From the NCBI GenBank assembly GCA_021323955.1, contig JAJPKC010000321.1:1-37259 (forward strand): a stretch of DNA of 37,259 nt, in the 5' to 3' direction. Source of the stretch: Oscillatoriales cyanobacterium Centralia_MAG_596. Its GTDB lineage: Bacteria; Cyanobacteriota; Cyanobacteriia; Leptolyngbyales; Leptolyngbyaceae. How positions within the stretch are numbered: position 1 is the stretch's first letter; each line of letters starts with the position of its first letter. The notes under the pieces are model-generated. The model had not been told where the DNA came from and made no database searches. It worked only from the letters and a program-made list of their open reading frames with translations. The position numbers were made by a program, and so were the translations under genes. Of this stretch, positions 8,723 to 19,127 are shown piece by piece.

Positions 8723-9952
8723 TTAGCGGCGGATTTCTAGATCCGAAGCGAGCGTTAAGGTGAGGTCTGTATTGGGATTGATGGCAATTAAATCGACCTT
8801 ATCCCGACCCAGGAAATATCCGGCAAGGGCACCAATCGCGGCACCAGGAAGAACTTCCTCGGCTTTGATGGTGCGATCGCCAGTGACACCAGCAATTCCG
8901 GCAGCGGCTCCGGCACCGACCACCGTACCAGCAATAATCCTGCCAACGTTCGCGCCTTTGGTGACAGTTTCCGTTTTGGTAATTACCTCTGAGTTGGCGC
9001 TTACTGGCAACCGCGTTCCGTTGGGCAGCACAAATTCGCTGGCTACAAATTGAGCCCCACTCTGCACAATTTGCAGTTGCCCAACCACATCAGTTCCCGC
9101 TGGAATCAGTACTTCGCCCTGCGCTGTGACGACGTTCTGGGCCACTTTCAGCGTTACCGGCGTTGGATTTGGTTCTTCTTTCGACAGCAAAATTTTATCT
9201 GCTCGCTCATAGCGCACAGGAATCGTCGTTCCGGCTGGAATTTTGACTCCCTGCGGTACGGCCCCTACAACGTACGGCGAATTGATTGCTGGGGCTTGAC
9301 CAGCGCTAACTAACGCCTGGTAAACAAATGCCGCCACTTCAGCCCGAGTGGCTGTTTGATTTGGGTTGAGTGCTTTGACATCGGGGTAATTGACGACAAT
9401 CTGCTTTTGGGTAGCAGCGGCAATGCTTGGGCGAGCGTAGTCGGGAACGTTGGCAGCATCGCTATAAACAGCCAGGATGCTGTCTACTGAACCGTTAGCT
9501 GTATAACTTAAGCCGTTGGCCAGCGATACCAGTACTTGAGCACGGGGAATGTTTTCGCTCGGTCTGAAAGTATTGCCAGGGTAGCCTGCCAGAAAACCAG
9601 TGGTATAGGCCGCCTGAATGGCATCTGCTGCCCAGAAGCCGGCTGGAATGTCTGTGAACTGAACCGGATTGCGAATGGGCGTTTTATTAAATGCTTTACG
9701 AATAATGGCCGCGAACTGTGCCCGTGTGACAGGTTCTTCTGGCCGAAAAGAGCCATCGGGGAAGCCTGCAATAATCCCTCGACTGACAAGTCCTTGAATA
9801 AAGCCGCTCGCCCAATAGCTAGAGGGCACATCAGGAAAGGTTGCCTGGGCAAGGACGGGTGCGGACATCACCACGGGTGCAACGGTTCCCGTTGTCATAC
9901 CGAGAGCAACCAGTACGGCCGTCCCAGATTTCCACGCATTGACATAAGACAT
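8723..9952 (-). CDS. S-layer homology (SLH) domain protein with C-terminal beta-rich/glycine-zipper region
   Basis: Signal-like N terminus; three SLH units (FPDVPSSYWASGFIQGLVSRGIIAGFPDGSFRPEEPVTRAQF; FTDIPAGFWAADAIQAAYTTGFLAGYPGNTFRPSENIPRAQ; YSDAANVPDYARPSIAAATQKQIVVNYPDVKALNPNQTATRAE); C-terminal GTVVGAGAAAGIAG...GAAIGALAGYFLG. ORF opens at 9961. Confidence 0.88.
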   Translation of the reverse strand: MSYVNAWKSGTAVLVALGMTTGTVAPVVMSAPVLAQATFPDVPSSYWASGFIQGLVSRGIIAGFPDGSFRPEEPVTRAQFAAIIRKAFNKTPIRNPVQFTDIPAGFWAADAIQAAYTTGFLAGYPGNTFRPSENIPRAQVLVSLANGLSYTANGSVDSILAVYSDAANVPDYARPSIAAATQKQIVVNYPDVKALNPNQTATRAEVAAFVYQALVSAGQAPAINSPYVVGAVPQGVKIPAGTTIPVRYERADKILLSKEEPNPTPVTLKVAQNVVTAQGEVLIPAGTDVVGQLQIVQSGAQFVASEFVLPNGTRLPVSANSEVITKTETVTKGANVGRIIAGTVVGAGAAAGIAGVTGDRTIKAEEVLPGAAIGALAGYFLGRDKVDLIAINPNTDLTLTLASDLEIRR

Positions 9953-10387
9953 GGGAAACATCTCCAGAGATACATCGACGATTCGTTAGTTTTATAGACC
10001 TTGAAGGAGATTAAAGGTTCCAAATAGTAAAATTTGGGCCAAAAGACTGATTTTTATCTTAATTTTCACAGCTCTTAAAGGTATGCTTCAGATTTTTTCC
10101 TTCTCCACTATTTTGTAATTTGGACGACGCCTGTTTTGAGCGCTAAGTTGCTCCCAAGCGCGAGGCGAAAATTTCGCACCTGGTTGACCGTGATGATACC
10201 TGTTCAATTCAGAAATGCACGCATATCTCTTCAGAATGCTTTCCGTTTGGTCTGCTGCGTTCCAGTTGTTAGGTTTCCGGTACGATGGCTTAAATTCTTC
10301 CTTATAAAAACGATCGTACCGCTGGTTTTAGCCGGAATATTGAGACTGAGGATCGGTTGACAATACCCGCAGTGGCGAGGGCAAGCG

Positions 10388-13300
10388 ATGATTCTGGACG
10401 CAGATGACCTACAGACAATCCGAGAATGCTGCCGAGATGATGCGGCATTTGAGCGGCTTCAGAGCATCCTGGCTGCGCGTCAGCAAGTCACCGGGCAACC
10501 AAACCTAGAGCAACGACGCGATCGCTACGAAGCCATTTTGAAGGCGCTGCCCGATCGCGTGTTTCTCAACAACCGCAACGGTGATAGTTTGGATTTTAAG
10601 GGCACGCCAGAAGACGTTGAGCATGGCTTTAGCCGCGAAACGATCGTGGGCACTAATTTGCGTCAGTTTCTTCCCCCGGATTTGGCCCAGGATGTTTTGG
10701 ATGCAATCGGGCGAACGTTGGACTCAGGCGTGCTACAAACCCTGGAGTACCAACTGCCCAATGTGTGGGAACCGGAGACGGGCGAACTCCGAGATTATGA
10801 AGTGCGCCTGGTTGTCAGCGGCAACGACGAAGTGTTGGCGATCGAGCGTGACATTACTGAACGCAAGCGCATCGAAAAAGCCCTCCGTGAGCGAGAGTAT
10901 CGTTATCGATCGCTCTACAACAACACGCCGGTCATGCTGCACTCGATCGACAGCCACGGTTGTCTGATTAGCGTCAGTGACTACTGGTTATCCTCCCTGG
11001 GGTATACCCGCAGCGAAGTTCTGGGTCGCAAATCGGTAGAGTTTATGACTCCGGCTTCACGCCACTACGCCGAAACGGTGGTATTGCCAGACTATTTCAA
11101 AACCGGCGTGTGTGCTGATGTCCCCTACCAATTCGTCAGAAAAAATGGCGAAATCAGGGATGTTTTGCTCTCCGCGATCGCCGAACGTGACACTGACGGC
11201 TCCATTATTCGCTCCTTAGCGGTACTAACAGACATCACAGAGCGCAAGCGGGCAGAACAGGCCAGCGATCGCGAACGTCGTCTATTCACCAGTGGCCCCG
11301 TCACGGTCTTTCGCTGGACGGCGGCTGAGAACTGGCCGGTAGAATACGTCTCTGCTAACGTCAGCCAGTTTGGCTACCAGCCACAAGATTTTATGAGTGG
11401 CAGGATTAACTATGGTGATATTGTTCACCCCGATGACCTTGCCAGAGTTGCTGCCGAAGTGAAATCCTGCATTGACGCCGGTCTACCGGCGATTGAGCAA
11501 GACTATCGGATTATTCGCGCCGATGGCGAAGTTCGCTGGATTTATGACCTCTGTGGCATTGTGCGTGACGACCACGGCAATGTTACTCACTACGAAGGCT
11601 ATATTCTCGACATGGCGGACCGCAAGCGGGCCGAACAAGCGCTGCGCGAGTCCGAAGAAAAATTTTCAACTGTATTCCACTGCAGCCCAACCGCAATGGC
11701 GCTTACAACCTTACAGCCATCGTCTCCAGCTTACATCGTCGATGTCAACGATAGCTTTTTGCAAATCACCGGCTATGAGCGAAATGACGTCATTGGATTA
11801 ACAACCGCTGATCTAAATCTATGGGCTGACTTGTCAACGCGGACTGAGATGCTGCGCATCCTGCAAGAATCGGGATCGGTGCAAAATCTTGAGATGAGAT
11901 TTCGGCGTAAGTCAGGGGAAATTGGCGTTGCCCTACTCTCGGCGGAGATTATCCAGCTCAAGGGTGAACCATGCTTGCTTACCGTTACGTTTGATATTAC
12001 CGATCGCAAGCGCACTGAAGACGCTTTACAGGTCAGTGAAGCGCGCAATCTCGCGTTTTTGAATGCCATCCCTGACATGATGTTTCGCATTCATCGCAAT
12101 GGTACCTATCTCGATTGCAAGGCTGAGCAAGAGAGTGATTTTGTAATACCGTCCGATGGCATGATTGGCAAAACAGTTGCGGATGTGCTGCCACCCGACG
12201 TTGCTCAACAGCGGATGGAATACATTGAACGTACGCTGGCGACGGGAGAAATCCAGATTTTTGAGTATCAGTTGCTGAATCAGGGTGAGCCACGCGACTA
12301 CGAAGCCCGTCTTGTTGTGAGTGGCAAAGATGAAGTGCTGGCAATTGTCCGCGATATCACTCAGCATAAACGCGCGGCAGCCCAGATCCAGGCCAATGCC
12401 GATCGCGATCGACTGCTGGGGCTGATTGCTCTCCGCATTCGGCGATCATTGAACCTTGATCAAATCCTGATGACAACAGTGGCCGAAGTGAGGCAGTTTC
12501 TCAATGCCGATCGCGTATTTATTGGGCAAATTGATTCTAACTGGCAGGGCAAAGTCGTTGCTGAGTCTGCCGCCCCTGACTGGGGGTCGATTCTTGCCTG
12601 GATTGCCGATGACATCTACCTGCGTGAAATTCGAGCGCTGTTCGCGCAAGGACAGGGTCAGGCGATCGACGATACCAGTACGGCAGCCGTATCACCCCTA
12701 CTGGCGGATTACTACCAGCGTTGCCACATCAAGGCCAGTCTGGGTGTGCCAATCATGGTGGGCGACGAATTTTTTGGCGTTCTGATCGCCAACCAGTGCT
12801 CTAGTTCTCGTCATTGGACAAAATTTGAGGTTCAGCTATTGGCACAACTGGCGGTTCAGGTTGCGATTGCGATCCAGCAGGCGGAACTCTATCAACAGGT
12901 GCAGGCTCTGGCCAACAGTCTCGAACAGCAAGTGCAGGAACGCACTGCCCAACTGCAACACAACATGCAGTCACTCCAGGAATTGAGCCAAATCAAGGAT
13001 GATTTTCTGAATGCCGTCTCTCACGACCTCCGAACGCCGGTCATGGGTATGATGATGGTGCTGAAAAATTTGCAGAATAAATCAGGTGAACGTGTTGTCA
13101 TTTCACGCTCTATTCTGGAACGTATGGTGCAAAGCTGCGATCGTCAGCTCAGCATGATTAATTCGCTACTCGAAGCTCACTCCAGCGAAGCGCGAGGTGT
13201 GAACTTGCACTGTGAACGGTTGAATTTGGGGAAGCTGGTACACACGATCACAGAGGACTTAGACCCCCTTATTGCTGAAGACCGAGCTACCTTAGCAAAT

Positions 13301-13666
13301 CAAATCCCCCTCGAATTGCCACCTGTCATGGCGGATGCCGGCCTTATCCGACGCGTGTTTGAAAACCTGCTGACCAATGCGCTCAAACATAATCCGCCAG
13401 GATTGCACCTGACGCTCCAAGCCATGATCATCGATGACCTAATTCGCTGTACCGTTCAAGATGATGGGATTGGTATGACTCAGGCTGAGTGCGATTCCCT
13501 ATTCGAGCGCTACGCTCGCGGTACACGCACACGACGCTCAACAGGGATCGGTCTTGGACTCTTCCTTTGTCGCCAAATTATCACTGCACACGGTGGACAA
13601 ATTGGCGTCATCAGCACCCCCGGTGCAGGGGCTACATTTTGGTTTACACTGCCGCTGGCCCACTAG
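10388..13666 (+). CDS. Multi-PAS, GAF-containing sensor histidine kinase
   Basis: 1092 aa; five PAS-like units, four ending in DITERKR/DMADRKR/DITDRKR-type linkers and the fifth in DITQHKR; GAF segment (LDQILMTTVAEVRQFLNADRVFI...); H box DFLNAVSHDLRTPV; ATPase boxes NLLTNALKHNP, DDGIGM, TGIGLGLFLCRQII. Confidence 0.93.
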   Translation: MILDADDLQTIRECCRDDAAFERLQSILAARQQVTGQPNLEQRRDRYEAILKALPDRVFLNNRNGDSLDFKGTPEDVEHGFSRETIVGTNLRQFLPPDLAQDVLDAIGRTLDSGVLQTLEYQLPNVWEPETGELRDYEVRLVVSGNDEVLAIERDITERKRIEKALREREYRYRSLYNNTPVMLHSIDSHGCLISVSDYWLSSLGYTRSEVLGRKSVEFMTPASRHYAETVVLPDYFKTGVCADVPYQFVRKNGEIRDVLLSAIAERDTDGSIIRSLAVLTDITERKRAEQASDRERRLFTSGPVTVFRWTAAENWPVEYVSANVSQFGYQPQDFMSGRINYGDIVHPDDLARVAAEVKSCIDAGLPAIEQDYRIIRADGEVRWIYDLCGIVRDDHGNVTHYEGYILDMADRKRAEQALRESEEKFSTVFHCSPTAMALTTLQPSSPAYIVDVNDSFLQITGYERNDVIGLTTADLNLWADLSTRTEMLRILQESGSVQNLEMRFRRKSGEIGVALLSAEIIQLKGEPCLLTVTFDITDRKRTEDALQVSEARNLAFLNAIPDMMFRIHRNGTYLDCKAEQESDFVIPSDGMIGKTVADVLPPDVAQQRMEYIERTLATGEIQIFEYQLLNQGEPRDYEARLVVSGKDEVLAIVRDITQHKRAAAQIQANADRDRLLGLIALRIRRSLNLDQILMTTVAEVRQFLNADRVFIGQIDSNWQGKVVAESAAPDWGSILAWIADDIYLREIRALFAQGQGQAIDDTSTAAVSPLLADYYQRCHIKASLGVPIMVGDEFFGVLIANQCSSSRHWTKFEVQLLAQLAVQVAIAIQQAELYQQVQALANSLEQQVQERTAQLQHNMQSLQELSQIKDDFLNAVSHDLRTPVMGMMMVLKNLQNKSGERVVISRSILERMVQSCDRQLSMINSLLEAHSSEARGVNLHCERLNLGKLVHTITEDLDPLIAEDRATLANQIPLELPPVMADAGLIRRVFENLLTNALKHNPPGLHLTLQAMIIDDLIRCTVQDDGIGMTQAECDSLFERYARGTRTRRSTGIGLGLFLCRQIITAHGGQIGVISTPGAGATFWFTLPLAH

Positions 13667-13995
13667 CGCCAGCAACTCTAAACAGCGCACTGATCCATTT
13701 CCAGCGGGTCTATTGCCAGATGTTGCAGTGGTGCCGTCAAATTAAGTAAGACAATGAAGCCCTGACCGTCTAGTATGACGACTGTCTCGGACTAAATTCA
13801 GCGCAGCGGCATCGTGAGTATGTACGGGTAATCGCTAGCCCGATGAAATGAACGCGGTTGCAAATAGGCCGCTACGCTCCAATTGCTCCCTTCAAGATCA
13901 CTTGAACGATCGCCTGCACCCGAATTGTCAACAGCCTGGGCACTGTAACGTGCTGCTACCCACTCCAACCCTCCTCTCACTTAGCGGAGCCTTCT

Positions 13996-15225
13996 ATGAA
14001 AGTCCTGGTGTTAAATGCGGGATCAAGCAGTCAGAAGAGCTGCTTGTATGAACTCACAGGCGACGTGCTGACGCAACAACCGCCCCCCCCACTCTGGGAA
14101 GCCCATGTTGATTGGACACACCGTCAAGGATGCGCAGAGATTAAAGTCGAAACGTCCTCCAGCGCGGTGCTAAAGGAGGAGATTCAGACGGACGATCGCC
14201 GCACCATCATCGGCCACATACTTGAAACCCTATGGCAGGGGGAAACGAAAGTCATTGAGCAGCTTTCGGAGATCGATGTGATTGGGCATCGGGTTGTGCA
14301 TGGTGGCAGAGATTACCTTACAAGCACTCACATTACCAGCGATGTCAAAGCCACGATCGCGCGGTTAGCCGTCCTCGCACCAACGCATAACCCTGCCAAC
14401 CTGGAAGGAATTGAAGCGATCGAGAACATGCTGCCTTCTAAACCTCAGATCGCTGTTTTTGACACGGCCTTCCATGCTCATATGCCAGCCGCCGCCGCTA
14501 CTTATCCCGGCCCATACGAATGGTTCGAGAACGGAATCCAGCGCTACGGATTCCACGGCATCAGCCACCAGTACTGCACTCAACGCACAGCCCAAATTTT
14601 GGGCAAGGATGCCACTGAGCTAAAGCTGATCATCTGCCATTTAGGGAATGGATGCTCACTGTCAGCCGTTGATCAAGGAAGGAGTATTGATACCACGATG
14701 GGCTTTACACCATTGGATGGACTGATGATGGGGAGCCGCTCCGGTGCCGTTGACCCTGGAATTTTGATTTACTTGATGCGGCAAGAGGGCTATACCCCTG
14801 ACCAACTGAATCAATTGTTGAATCAGCAGTCGGGACTGAAAGGGATCTCGGGCTTATCGGCTGATGTGCGTCAGGTTCTCGACGCGATCGCGGCTGGCAA
14901 TGAGCGCGCAAAGTTAGCGCTGGACATTTATATTCATCGCCTCCGCTCTTACATTGGGGCCATGCTCGCTAGCTTGAGGGGGTTGGACGCCTTGGTGTTC
15001 ACGGCGGGTGTTGGTGAAAATGCAGCGGTAGTTCGAGCGGCTGCTTGTGAGGCGTTCGAGTTCCTTGGATGGCAGTTAGACTCAGCCAAGAACCAACGGT
15101 CACCTGTGGATCAAGACATTGCAACCGCCGACTCTGCCGTGCGAATTGTGATTGTGCATACGCAGGAAGACTGGGCGATCGCTCAAGAATGTTGGCGCTT
15201 GACAGCTAAAACTACATCCAGATAA
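13996..15225 (+). CDS. ackA: Acetate kinase
   Basis: MKVLVLNAGSSSQKSCLYEL..., VIGHRVVHGG, FDTAFH, YGFHGISHQY, CHLGNGCSLSAV, DTTMGFTPLDGLMMGSRSGAVDPG, FTAGVGENA. Confidence 0.97.
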   Translation: MKVLVLNAGSSSQKSCLYELTGDVLTQQPPPPLWEAHVDWTHRQGCAEIKVETSSSAVLKEEIQTDDRRTIIGHILETLWQGETKVIEQLSEIDVIGHRVVHGGRDYLTSTHITSDVKATIARLAVLAPTHNPANLEGIEAIENMLPSKPQIAVFDTAFHAHMPAAAATYPGPYEWFENGIQRYGFHGISHQYCTQRTAQILGKDATELKLIICHLGNGCSLSAVDQGRSIDTTMGFTPLDGLMMGSRSGAVDPGILIYLMRQEGYTPDQLNQLLNQQSGLKGISGLSADVRQVLDAIAAGNERAKLALDIYIHRLRSYIGAMLASLRGLDALVFTAGVGENAAVVRAAACEAFEFLGWQLDSAKNQRSPVDQDIATADSAVRIVIVHTQEDWAIAQECWRLTAKTTSR

Positions 15226-15315
15226 GAGAATTGTCGGGCAGAATCCGCTGGCAGGGTTAGGACAGCGGCTCAAATTTGTCTCGCTTGAGTTCTGTTGATC
15301 AGGTCGGCAAAGCGC

Positions 15316-16092
15316 TTAGTCTTCTCCGCCTGCCATGAGCTTTTGCAGAGACTCCAGCCCCTTTTTCACTCGACGTGAGACTGTCACCGCACTAATACCC
15401 AGCCGATCAGCTGTCTCTTTCTGGGTCAGGTCGTGGAGAAACACAAATTCTAGAATTTCGCGCGTGCGATTCTCTAGCTGGATGAGTGACTGCTGCAGCC
15501 GAATCCTGTCCTCCTGCGCCAGTTGAAAGCTCCGATAACGTGTATCAGGCATCAATTCCCCTAGTGAGGACGAACCTTCCTCTTCATCCCGAATCGGTGC
15601 ATCAAGGCTGAGCAGTGCTCGATTACGGCACGCTAACTTAATTTCCTGCCACTCACTCAGACTAATCTCGATCGCGGTCGCAATCTCCAAATCGGTTGGT
15701 TGACGATTCAGCGTTACTTGTAAATCACGAACGGCTAGCGCGGCCTGTCGTTGAAGTGCCTGCCATCGTCTGGGGATACGTACAGAAGGGCTTTTGTCGC
15801 GCAGGTAATGTTGAATTTCGCCACGAATATAGGGAATTGCAAATGAACTAAAGGCATGCCCCTTAGTCATATCAAACCGTTCGATTGCCCGGATCAATCC
15901 AATCGATCCAACCTGAAGTAAATCCTCGTAACTTTCGGTGCATTGGTTGATCCAATGATGTGCTTCCTTTCTGACCAATCCAAAATTAAGTTCAACCAAT
16001 TGATTCCGAACGTGAAGGCAGGGCGATTGCTGATAGGTTCGCAGAAGCTGCAAACTTTCGCTTTTCAATTCACAGTTAGCTGTCGTAAGCAT
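15316..16092 (-). CDS. sigF: RNA polymerase sigma factor SigF (sigma-B/F/G-type, group 3)
   Basis: Region 2 (NQLVELNFGLVRKEAHHW...YEDLLQVGSIGLIRAIERFDMTKGHAFSSFAIPYIRGEIQHYLRDK), region 3, region 4 (LEFVFLHDLTQKETADRLGISAVTVSRRVKKGLESLQKLM). Likely ATG at 16092; ORF opens at 16170. Confidence 0.88.
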   Translation of the reverse strand: MLTTANCELKSESLQLLRTYQQSPCLHVRNQLVELNFGLVRKEAHHWINQCTESYEDLLQVGSIGLIRAIERFDMTKGHAFSSFAIPYIRGEIQHYLRDKSPSVRIPRRWQALQRQAALAVRDLQVTLNRQPTDLEIATAIEISLSEWQEIKLACRNRALLSLDAPIRDEEEGSSSLGELMPDTRYRSFQLAQEDRIRLQQSLIQLENRTREILEFVFLHDLTQKETADRLGISAVTVSRRVKKGLESLQKLMAGGED

Positions 16093-16907
16093 GACGAATT
16101 TCAGTCGGTAGAGGCAAGTGACACCAGGGCAATTCAAATTCAGTCTTGTTCGATGCTCAACAGGACACACTGATAGAGACCGTAAACACTAGAAGAACGT
16201 ATTCTTCTCGCGACTGGCAACCCGGCTAGAAAGACTGTCGCCGTGGGCTGAGCCAAGAACCGATAACCGCTTCATTAAACTCAGACACCTTGATTGAGTC
16301 AAGTATTGCGCCAGGGCTTTCTGCTGCTGCAAATCAAACTTATTCGTTCTGACTGGTCAATAACAACGACATTTTTACTGATTTGATTTCTGCTTTAACT
16401 CCATGCACGACGCTAGTTTCCATGATGGTAGAAGATCCTCTAGGACAAATTCTTGACGTTAATATTGGCGACCTCTAAAGACACAAAGATGTCATCGTTG
16501 ATTCTACCGAAACCAAATCTTTTGAAATTAACAAGTGATTGATAAATGAAGTTTCTCATCCGTGGGTTTGACTAGGTTTTGCTCCTTGGGATTGAATCAA
16601 TAAGATATAAGTCACCGAGTCTAAAGTGATGCCGTCTGATCAGTCGTATATGTTGTATGTACGTAGAACGATTCAACTTGGCCCCGGGCAACACCCAAAA
16701 AGTATTGCCGTTAACCCTGGAGTTTCGACGAGCGGTGCATGATGCGCTTATCTCGTAAAGGGTGTCTATCGGCTCACTGACTGCGAGCCATAAAGCGGAT
16801 TAATTTTGAAGTTCAAATTCTAAACTATTAGGCTCCCTCAATACAACAAGGGGACTGTTGAGCAAAGGTTAAGAAGTAGTGGGGCTGTAGGACTTGCCCT
16901 CAAGAAC

Positions 16908-16932
16908 AAAAAAGGGGCCTTGCGCCCCTTTA
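16908..16932 (-). terminator. Probable rho-independent terminator downstream of psbO
   Basis: AAAGGGGC-CTT-GCGCCCCTTT hairpin with an A-rich flank (U-rich on the minus transcript), about 110 bp past the psbO stop. Confidence 0.65.
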
Positions 16933-17040
16933 GCAAATTGTGCTGCTTGTCTAACAGTTCATAGACAAGGATTCCAGGAAACCGCTTATTCCTGACAGCG
17001 TTCTTAGTAGTGAAAGCTACAGGTTAGACACGTGCACAGC

Positions 17041-17871
17041 TTAGGCAGCGGCAGCTTCGACGCGAGCGTAAAAAAGCCCACGAATCTTTACATCGCTAGC
17101 TTTCTTAGAACCCATGTCTGTCTCGGAGGGTTGCTCACTTTCAAACGTTCCGGCAATTTCGCCCGTCGCATTGTCAACCTTGGCAATCTGAAGCGAAATT
17201 CTGCCCTTATCGAATTGGAAACGCTTGGTGTTTTCTTTGGCTAACTCTTCGCTATCCGCCTGAGCTGGCAGCGCGACCGCGTTATCATAACCAGCGGTTA
17301 AACCACGCCCTTTGGGATCAAGAAAGTTAGAAGTCCGGTAAGAGGGTACGTTGAATGTTCCTTCAAAGTCTGTCGATGTGCTGATACTGGTCAGGCCAGG
17401 CTGGGTTTGAGCAACCAGGCTCTTAACCGTAAACAGAAATGGAACGCGCTCCCCACCGGGTAACTGGACAGTAATCGGCTGGAAATCGATACCATCTTGC
17501 TCAACAAACGTTAGGCTACCGTCAGGATTGACTTTTAGCTGCCCTTCAACGGATTCGATCGTGGATGTATAGCGAGTCATGAGCTTGGCAGGGACAAACT
17601 CGGCTTTCTGACGCTTGTTAGCAGATTCTTCCTTGATTAAAAAGCTGGTTGGCTGTAGGCAAAGATTCGTCAGCACGTAGGATTTGCCCGAGTCGATCGG
17701 AATCGATCCGCGTGACGTTCCTTCTAGTTGGGGACAGTTATTTGCCAGACCTGTACCCCGGATTTGGTCGTAGGTTAAAGCTTCTTTAGCAAAGGCTGGG
17801 GTCGCGGAAAAAGCAGTCAATAAACTGAAGCAAGATGCCAGCAGTGCAACGATTAGAGCGCGGTACCTCAT
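17041..17871 (-). CDS. psbO: Photosystem II manganese-stabilizing protein PsbO
   Basis: MRYRALIVALLASCFSLLTAFSATPAFAKEALTYDQIRGTGLANNCPQLEGTSRGSIPI...; signal peptide and PsbO motifs. ATG at 17871; the ORF-track extension to 18003 is upstream read-through. Confidence 0.96.
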   Translation of the reverse strand: MRYRALIVALLASCFSLLTAFSATPAFAKEALTYDQIRGTGLANNCPQLEGTSRGSIPIDSGKSYVLTNLCLQPTSFLIKEESANKRQKAEFVPAKLMTRYTSTIESVEGQLKVNPDGSLTFVEQDGIDFQPITVQLPGGERVPFLFTVKSLVAQTQPGLTSISTSTDFEGTFNVPSYRTSNFLDPKGRGLTAGYDNAVALPAQADSEELAKENTKRFQFDKGRISLQIAKVDNATGEIAGTFESEQPSETDMGSKKASDVKIRGLFYARVEAAAA

Positions 17872-18405
17872 GAAAACCTCAATAGTCGATGTAGTATTTT
17901 TTGCCAGTGCAATCCAGAGCCGGGCTGCGATGTTCTTGGTTGGATTGACGGAAGTTAGAAGTTGCCGCTTCAGCAGGTGTGATAGTCGGCAAATACTCCG
18001 CAAATCTGCCTAGACGTTGAGCATCAGGGTAGATTCAATCCTCGAAGAGACACGTTGAACCACGTCTACACTTGACTAAATTCTTGTGTTCCCGGAATGA
18101 TTTAACAAAGGTTTCATAGAGCATTTTACACGTCAATGTAGCCTTTCCCCTGCCCAATACAACAAATTGGCGTGCAGTGCTTGGGAGCTGGGGTATTGGT
18201 GAGCTTGAGATGGGTGATCGCGATCGAACGCTTTGACCTGGCCTGGTGTTCAAGTGTACTGACAGTGTTACGCATTGCTGTGGTCGGGTTTAGCACCAGC
18301 GATGACGTGCAGGGACCTGTCATTTAAACAACTTGTGGTTGTGACAGTCTGCGTTAAGCTCTAGACTCTTGGCTAGATGGATACAGTTCACAGGAATTAA
18401 GTTTA

Positions 18406-18771
18406 ATGAGCGACAGCAAGTGTACGGATACAGACCGGCTTGAACCGAACCTGCAATACATTGCTGACGCTGTTCGAACGCTTGCCTCCCGTTCCGAGAA
18501 TGATTCGCTGGCGTTGCTAGCGCTCCTGAGGATGCTGGAAGGGTTACATCAAGAGATCCGCGATAACCTCTTTCAGGCATCTTTGCCGGATAATCGGCGG
18601 GCTTTATACAGTTTATTGAAGGATATTGAAGCGTCGGGTGGTTGGCCTTACATCCATCGCATGAAGCTGCGATCGTTACTGGTGAATTTTCAGGACACAA
18701 CTACTGATACTGATCGATCGGCTCGGCTGTTCAATCTCACGCCGCCCACTGTAGACGATGCGATCGATTAG
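18406..18771 (+). CDS. Conserved cyanobacterial hypothetical protein
   Basis: 121 aa ORF with normal codon usage, ATG start, followed by a terminator hairpin. Confidence 0.7.
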   Translation: MSDSKCTDTDRLEPNLQYIADAVRTLASRSENDSLALLALLRMLEGLHQEIRDNLFQASLPDNRRALYSLLKDIEASGGWPYIHRMKLRSLLVNFQDTTTDTDRSARLFNLTPPTVDDAID

Positions 18772-18796
18772 GCGTTCACTGCTGCATCTCATAAAT

Positions 18797-18827
18797 AAAG
18801 CGCCAGAATCGTATCCTCTGGCGCTTT
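18797..18827. terminator. Rho-independent terminator
   Basis: AAAGCGCCAGA...TCTGGCGCTTTT hairpin between the convergent 18406..18771 (+) gene and psbM (-). Confidence 0.8.
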
Positions 18828-18854
18828 TGTGCAAATGAAACTGAACTGAAGCAT

Positions 18855-18971
18855 TCAGGAGTCTTTATTGGCCTGCCTGCTCGCGGTCTGGATGTAGAGG
18901 ATCAGCAGAAAGACTGCTGGAACCAGCACAAATAGGATACTTGCGATAAACCCCAGATCGTTGACTTGCAT
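18855..18971 (-). CDS. psbM: Photosystem II reaction center protein PsbM
   Basis: Minus strand ATG at 18971: [38 protein letters not shown] (38 aa), the PsbM signature; below the ORF-track length cutoff. Confidence 0.96.
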   Translation of the reverse strand: MQVNDLGFIASILFVLVPAVFLLILYIQTASRQANKDS

Positions 18972-19127
18972 AAATTTTGCCTACTAAATGACCTACCGTC
19001 GACGATCTTTAGAATACCACCGTGCGATATTTCCTTCCATGATCATCAGAGGAGTTCCTATAGATTCCATCTCTAGCATTATTCCGCTTGCAGCAAGGCT
19101 CCTGACAAGATGGGCGATCGTTCGGCC

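Noticed and set aside
10136-10360. 74-aa ORF upstream of the PAS kinase
   Set aside because: No family signal; probably the promoter/leader region of the kinase gene.
17872-18003. N-terminal extension of psbO in the ORF track
   Set aside because: The PsbO signal peptide clearly starts at ATG 17871 (MRYRALIVALLASCFSLL); the upstream codons are open by chance.
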